Assembly: GCA_002361955.1 (NCBI GenBank)
Contig: DESK01000056.1
Span: 89,731 to 153,730 of the forward strand
Source of the DNA: Lachnospiraceae bacterium UBA3316
GTDB taxonomy: Bacteria; Bacillota; Clostridia; Lachnospirales; Lachnospiraceae
Direction of reading: 5' to 3'
DNA length: 64,000 nucleotides
Part shown: positions 61,037 through 64,000 of the stretch, one piece after another
Layout of the letters: every line of letters starts with the position of its first letter
Position numbering within the stretch: position 1 is the first letter of the stretch
The notes under the pieces: generated by a model
The model's database searches: none
What the model was told of the DNA's origin: nothing
The model's input: the letters and a program-made list of their open reading frames with translations, nothing else
Position numbers and translations under genes: made by a program

Positions 61037-61709
61037 TTTAGCAATAATACCTGCAAGAAGCGGTTCAAAAGGCTTGAAAGATAAAAATATAAAATTATTA
61101 AATGGAAAACCGTTAATTGCATATAGCATAGAAGCAGCGAAGAAATCAGGAATTTATTCACATATATTAGTTTCTACGGATTCTGAAAGGTATGGCAAGA
61201 TTGCAATACAATATGGAGCAGAAGTACCTTTTTATCGTTCAGAAAAAAATGCATCAGATGTAGCGTCTTCATGGGATGTTGTAAAAGAGGTATTGAAAAA
61301 ATATAGGGAGATGGGAATAGAATTTGATACATTTACACTTTTACAGCCTACATCTCCATTGCGAAAGTACGAAGATATAAAAAAGGCTTATGAATTATTT
61401 AAAGAGAAAGATGCAATAGCGGTTGTATCAGTCTGTGAAATGGAGCATTCGCCATTGTGGAGCAATACTTTACCAGAAAATAATTCGTTATCCGGATTTT
61501 TGCAGGCAGACAGTAATAAACAAAGACAGAAGTTAGAAACATTTTATAGGATAAATGGGGCAATTTATATGGCAAATGTGAAGGCTTTTTTGGAAAATAC
61601 AAATCTGTATAGAGAAGATTGTTACGCATATATAATGCCGGCAGAACGCAGTATAGATATAGATACAGAACTTGATTTTAAAATTGCCGAAACTATTATA
61701 AATCAGTAA
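61029..61709 (+). CDS. neuA: CMP-nonulosonate cytidylyltransferase
   Basis: The 226-residue protein starts NNLAIIPARSGSKGLKDKNI, the CTP-binding loop of CMP-sialic acid synthetases. It has LLQPTSPLRKYEDI and ends with SIDIDTELDFKIAE, the metal-binding Asp pair. It activates the NeuB product for transfer. It has no C-terminal acetylesterase domain, unlike some NeuA proteins. Translation is coupled to neuB by an 8-base overlap. Confidence 0.92.
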   Translation: MNNLAIIPARSGSKGLKDKNIKLLNGKPLIAYSIEAAKKSGIYSHILVSTDSERYGKIAIQYGAEVPFYRSEKNASDVASSWDVVKEVLKKYREMGIEFDTFTLLQPTSPLRKYEDIKKAYELFKEKDAIAVVSVCEMEHSPLWSNTLPENNSLSGFLQADSNKQRQKLETFYRINGAIYMANVKAFLENTNLYREDCYAYIMPAERSIDIDTELDFKIAETIINQ

Positions 61710-61721
61710 AAGAAGGTTAGT

Positions 61722-62864
61722 ATGGGAAAGTATAGAGTAGCGTATGCGACTGGTTCAAGAGCAGATTATGGAATAGTAAAAAATTTTTTGAGATTATTAG
61801 ATAATGACAAAGATATTGAGTTTTCAGTATTGGTTACAGGTTCACATTTGGAAGATAAGTTTGGTCACTCTGTAGATATAATACAGCAGGATGGATTTAA
61901 AATTGATTTGGAGGTTCCATTAAATATAGAAAATGACAGTAATGCAAATGTGATGCATTGCATGGCAACAGCTTTAGATTGTTTTGGAAATTATTTTGAA
62001 AATAATAAATTTGACTTGTTAATTATACTTGGGGACAGATATGAAATGATGGCGGTTGCGATTGCAGCAGCTATGCAAAGAATTCCAATCTTACATTTAC
62101 ATGGTGGAGAAGTTACATATGGCAATTATGATGAATTTATACGTCATTCTATTACCAAAATGAGTCAGTATCATTTTACTAGTACAGAAGTATATAGAAA
62201 ACGTGTAATACAGTTGGGAGAAGATCCTAAAAGAGTATTTTATCTTGGGGCATTAGGGGCAGAAAATTGTTGCAAGATAGATGAAGAAAAAGTAATTGAA
62301 AAGGTAAAAGAACTTATTCCACAAAAATATTGGGTTGTAGCTTTTCATCCTGAAACATTAACTGATGTGAAAATGGAAGACCAAGTGAAGGAAGTATTGA
62401 CTGCATTGCAGGAAAATCTGGATGGAATGAGCGTTATTTTTATGGGGACGAATGCAGATACAAAATCTGATATTATACGTTCTTCATGGCTTAATTATGT
62501 AGATGAGCATGAAAATGCGTATTACTATGAAAATTTGAATGTGGATTCATTTTTATATTTAGTAAAAAATTCTATAGCACTAATAGGAAACTCATCTTCT
62601 GGAATTATTGAAACACCGTCATTAGGAAGATATACAATTAATATTGGAGATAGACAAAAGGGACGAGTGCATGGTAACAGTGTTATTGATGTTGCTTGTG
62701 ACAGTAGCATAATCGGTCAGGCAATGAAAGAGATTACCGGGAAAAACGAAGAAATAATTAATCCATATTATGTAGAAAACACTGCAGAAAATTATTATAA
62801 AAAGACAAAAGAAATTTTAGAAAATGGAACATCCATTTTGAAGGAATTTTATGATATAGTCTAA
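61722..62864 (+). CDS. neuC: Hydrolysing UDP-N-acetylglucosamine 2-epimerase (NeuC/LegG type)
   Basis: The 380-residue GT-B fold epimerase has ATGSRADYGIVKNFL, LGDRYEMMAVAIAA, LHLHGGEVTYGNYDEFIRHS, FHPETL, and LIGNSSSGIIETPSLG. It cleaves UDP while epimerising C2, giving ManNAc from UDP-GlcNAc or the 2,4-diamino analogue from UDP-bacillosamine. The neuDBAC order shows a full nonulosonic acid path. The upstream PglF/PglE genes leave the precursor open. Confidence 0.9.
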   Translation: MGKYRVAYATGSRADYGIVKNFLRLLDNDKDIEFSVLVTGSHLEDKFGHSVDIIQQDGFKIDLEVPLNIENDSNANVMHCMATALDCFGNYFENNKFDLLIILGDRYEMMAVAIAAAMQRIPILHLHGGEVTYGNYDEFIRHSITKMSQYHFTSTEVYRKRVIQLGEDPKRVFYLGALGAENCCKIDEEKVIEKVKELIPQKYWVVAFHPETLTDVKMEDQVKEVLTALQENLDGMSVIFMGTNADTKSDIIRSSWLNYVDEHENAYYYENLNVDSFLYLVKNSIALIGNSSSGIIETPSLGRYTINIGDRQKGRVHGNSVIDVACDSSIIGQAMKEITGKNEEIINPYYVENTAENYYKKTKEILENGTSILKEFYDIV

Positions 62865-62906
62865 AATTCAGTAGAAACAAAAGTGTAAAGCAGGAGGTAT
62901 GTGAAC

Positions 62907-64000
62907 ATGAAAATTGCAGTTGCAGGAACTGGATATGTGGGACTATCCATAGCTACTTTGTTATCGCAACACCATGAAGTGATTGCAGTAGATATTATTC
63001 CAGAAAAAGTAGAATTAATCAACCAAAAAAAATCTCCAATTCAAGATGAATATATTGAAAAATATTTGGCAGAAAAGGAATTAAATTTAACAGCGACATT
63101 AGATGCAGAATCTGCATATAAAGATGCGGATTTTGTAGTTATTGCTGCACCTACGAACTATGATAGTAAGAAAAATTTCTTTGATACATCAGCGGTAGAA
63201 GCTGTGATTAAGCTGGTTATTGAATATAACCCAGATGCAATTATGGTAATTAAATCTACAATTCCGGTAGGATATACCGCAAGTATTAGAGAGAAATTCC
63301 ACTGTGATAATATTATCTTCAGTCCAGAATTTTTACGAGAGTCAAAAGCATTATATGATAATCTGTACCCATCCAGAATTATTGTGGGAACAGATGTTGA
63401 AAATGCTAGACTTGTAAAAGCTGCGAACACGTTTGCTGGATTGTTACAGGAGGGTGCAATTAAAGAAAATATTGATACCTTGATAATGGGATTTACAGAA
63501 GCTGAAGCAGTGAAATTATTTGCTAATACATATCTGGCTCTCAGAGTTTCATATTTTAATGAGCTTGATACTTATGCAGAAATGAAAGGACTGAACACAC
63601 AGCAGATTATTAATGGTGTGTGCCTTGATCCTAGAATCGGTTCTCATTATAACAATCCGTCATTTGGATATGGTGGTTATTGTTTACCAAAAGATACCAA
63701 GCAGCTTTTGGCTAATTATGAAGATGTACCACAGAATATGATGTCTGCAATCGTTGAGTCTAATAGAACAAGGAAAGATTTCATAGCAGATCGTGTTTTG
63801 CAGAAAGCAGGATACTATGCTTATGAAGATGAAAATACTTATGATGCTTCTATGGAAAAAGAGGTCGTGATTGGTGTATATCGTCTTACTATGAAATCAA
63901 ATTCAGATAATTTCCGTCAGTCTTCTATACAGGGAGTTATGAAGAGAATTAAGGCTAAAGGGGCATCGGTTGTTATTTATGAGCCGACATTGGAAGATGG
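62907..64000 (+). CDS. ugd: UDP-glucose 6-dehydrogenase (partial, runs off the end)
   Basis: ATG 62907 follows AGGAGG by nine bases, and 364 codons are visible without a stop. The protein starts [16 protein letters not shown] (NAD site) and has [25 protein letters not shown], and the catalytic Cys in [14 protein letters not shown]. It oxidises UDP-glucose to UDP-glucuronate, so the capsule probably contains a uronic acid. Only the last ~20-30 residues seem to be missing. Confidence 0.95.
   Translation, partial: MKIAVAGTGYVGLSIATLLSQHHEVIAVDIIPEKVELINQKKSPIQDEYIEKYLAEKELNLTATLDAESAYKDADFVVIAAPTNYDSKKNFFDTSAVEAVIKLVIEYNPDAIMVIKSTIPVGYTASIREKFHCDNIIFSPEFLRESKALYDNLYPSRIIVGTDVENARLVKAANTFAGLLQEGAIKENIDTLIMGFTEAEAVKLFANTYLALRVSYFNELDTYAEMKGLNTQQIINGVCLDPRIGSHYNNPSFGYGGYCLPKDTKQLLANYEDVPQNMMSAIVESNRTRKDFIADRVLQKAGYYAYEDENTYDASMEKEVVIGVYRLTMKSNSDNFRQSSIQGVMKRIKAKGASVVIYEPTLED

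Noticed and set aside
1..64000. CRISPR arrays, tRNA or rRNA genes, prophage or transposase genes
   Set aside because: I looked for regularly spaced repeats, cloverleaf-like segments and recombinase or transposase motifs and found none that I can support.

Overview
The window looks like the chromosome of a Gram-positive gut Clostridium of the Lachnospiraceae type (inference). The grounds are clean AGGAGG ribosome-binding sites, sigma-70 promoters with 17-bp spacers, DUF2304, LCP, RpoD (primary sigma factor), LoaP-type NusG paralogs and a second, divergent ClpX. It holds two different surface-polysaccharide loci separated by housekeeping genes. No tRNA, rRNA, CRISPR array, transposase or integrase was recognised.

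Region 1 (1-29.3 kb, GC-rich) is an ABC-transporter-dependent cell-wall polysaccharide locus. It contains a LicD tail, several GT2 glycosyltransferases, an acyltransferase, a Wzm/Wzt exporter whose ATPase has a carbohydrate-binding tail, and a methyltransferase that I read as a WbdD-like methyltransferase-kinase chain terminator. It also has bi-domain glycosyltransferases, a WecE-type aminotransferase, a YfhO protein, a polyprenyl-phosphate sugar-1-phosphate transferase, an LCP wall ligase and HtrA. A papain-like exported protease and a sugar nucleotidyltransferase lie on the opposite strand. Structured repeats of about 110-156 bp and a shorter palindromic repeat sit in the intergenic gaps.

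Region 2 (29.3-31.4 kb) is an AT-rich island with three small exported proteins. The first is a metzincin-like protease whose signal peptide is broken by a one-base shift in an A7 run.

Region 3 (31.5-37.8 kb, GC-rich) carries the ClpX-like and LspA-like pair, rpoD, and a minus-strand operon of an ArnC-like glycosyltransferase, an ATP-grasp enzyme and two SMR-type half-transporters. The operon resembles a lipid-linked sugar modification and flipping module.

Region 4 (37.8-64 kb) is a Wzx/Wzy capsule locus, strongly AT-rich from about 40 kb and probably horizontally acquired. It opens with two LoaP-like antiterminator genes flanking a divergent XRE regulator; each loaP gene has the same inverted-repeat operator/promoter. 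A nested RNA structure and terminator follow, just before the capsule genes. The genes then run as one co-directional block: a truncated sugar transferase, a radical SAM/SDR/unknown membrane protein/GNAT cassette, PglF/PglE/PglC-like genes, glycosyltransferases, acetyltransferases, Wzy, two pyruvyl-transferase-type genes, a MurJ-like flippase, neuD-neuB-neuA-neuC (sialic or legionaminic acid), and ugd, which runs off the end. Several G7/G8 runs in this AT-rich DNA and a second A7 frameshift suggest phase variation or homopolymer sequencing error.
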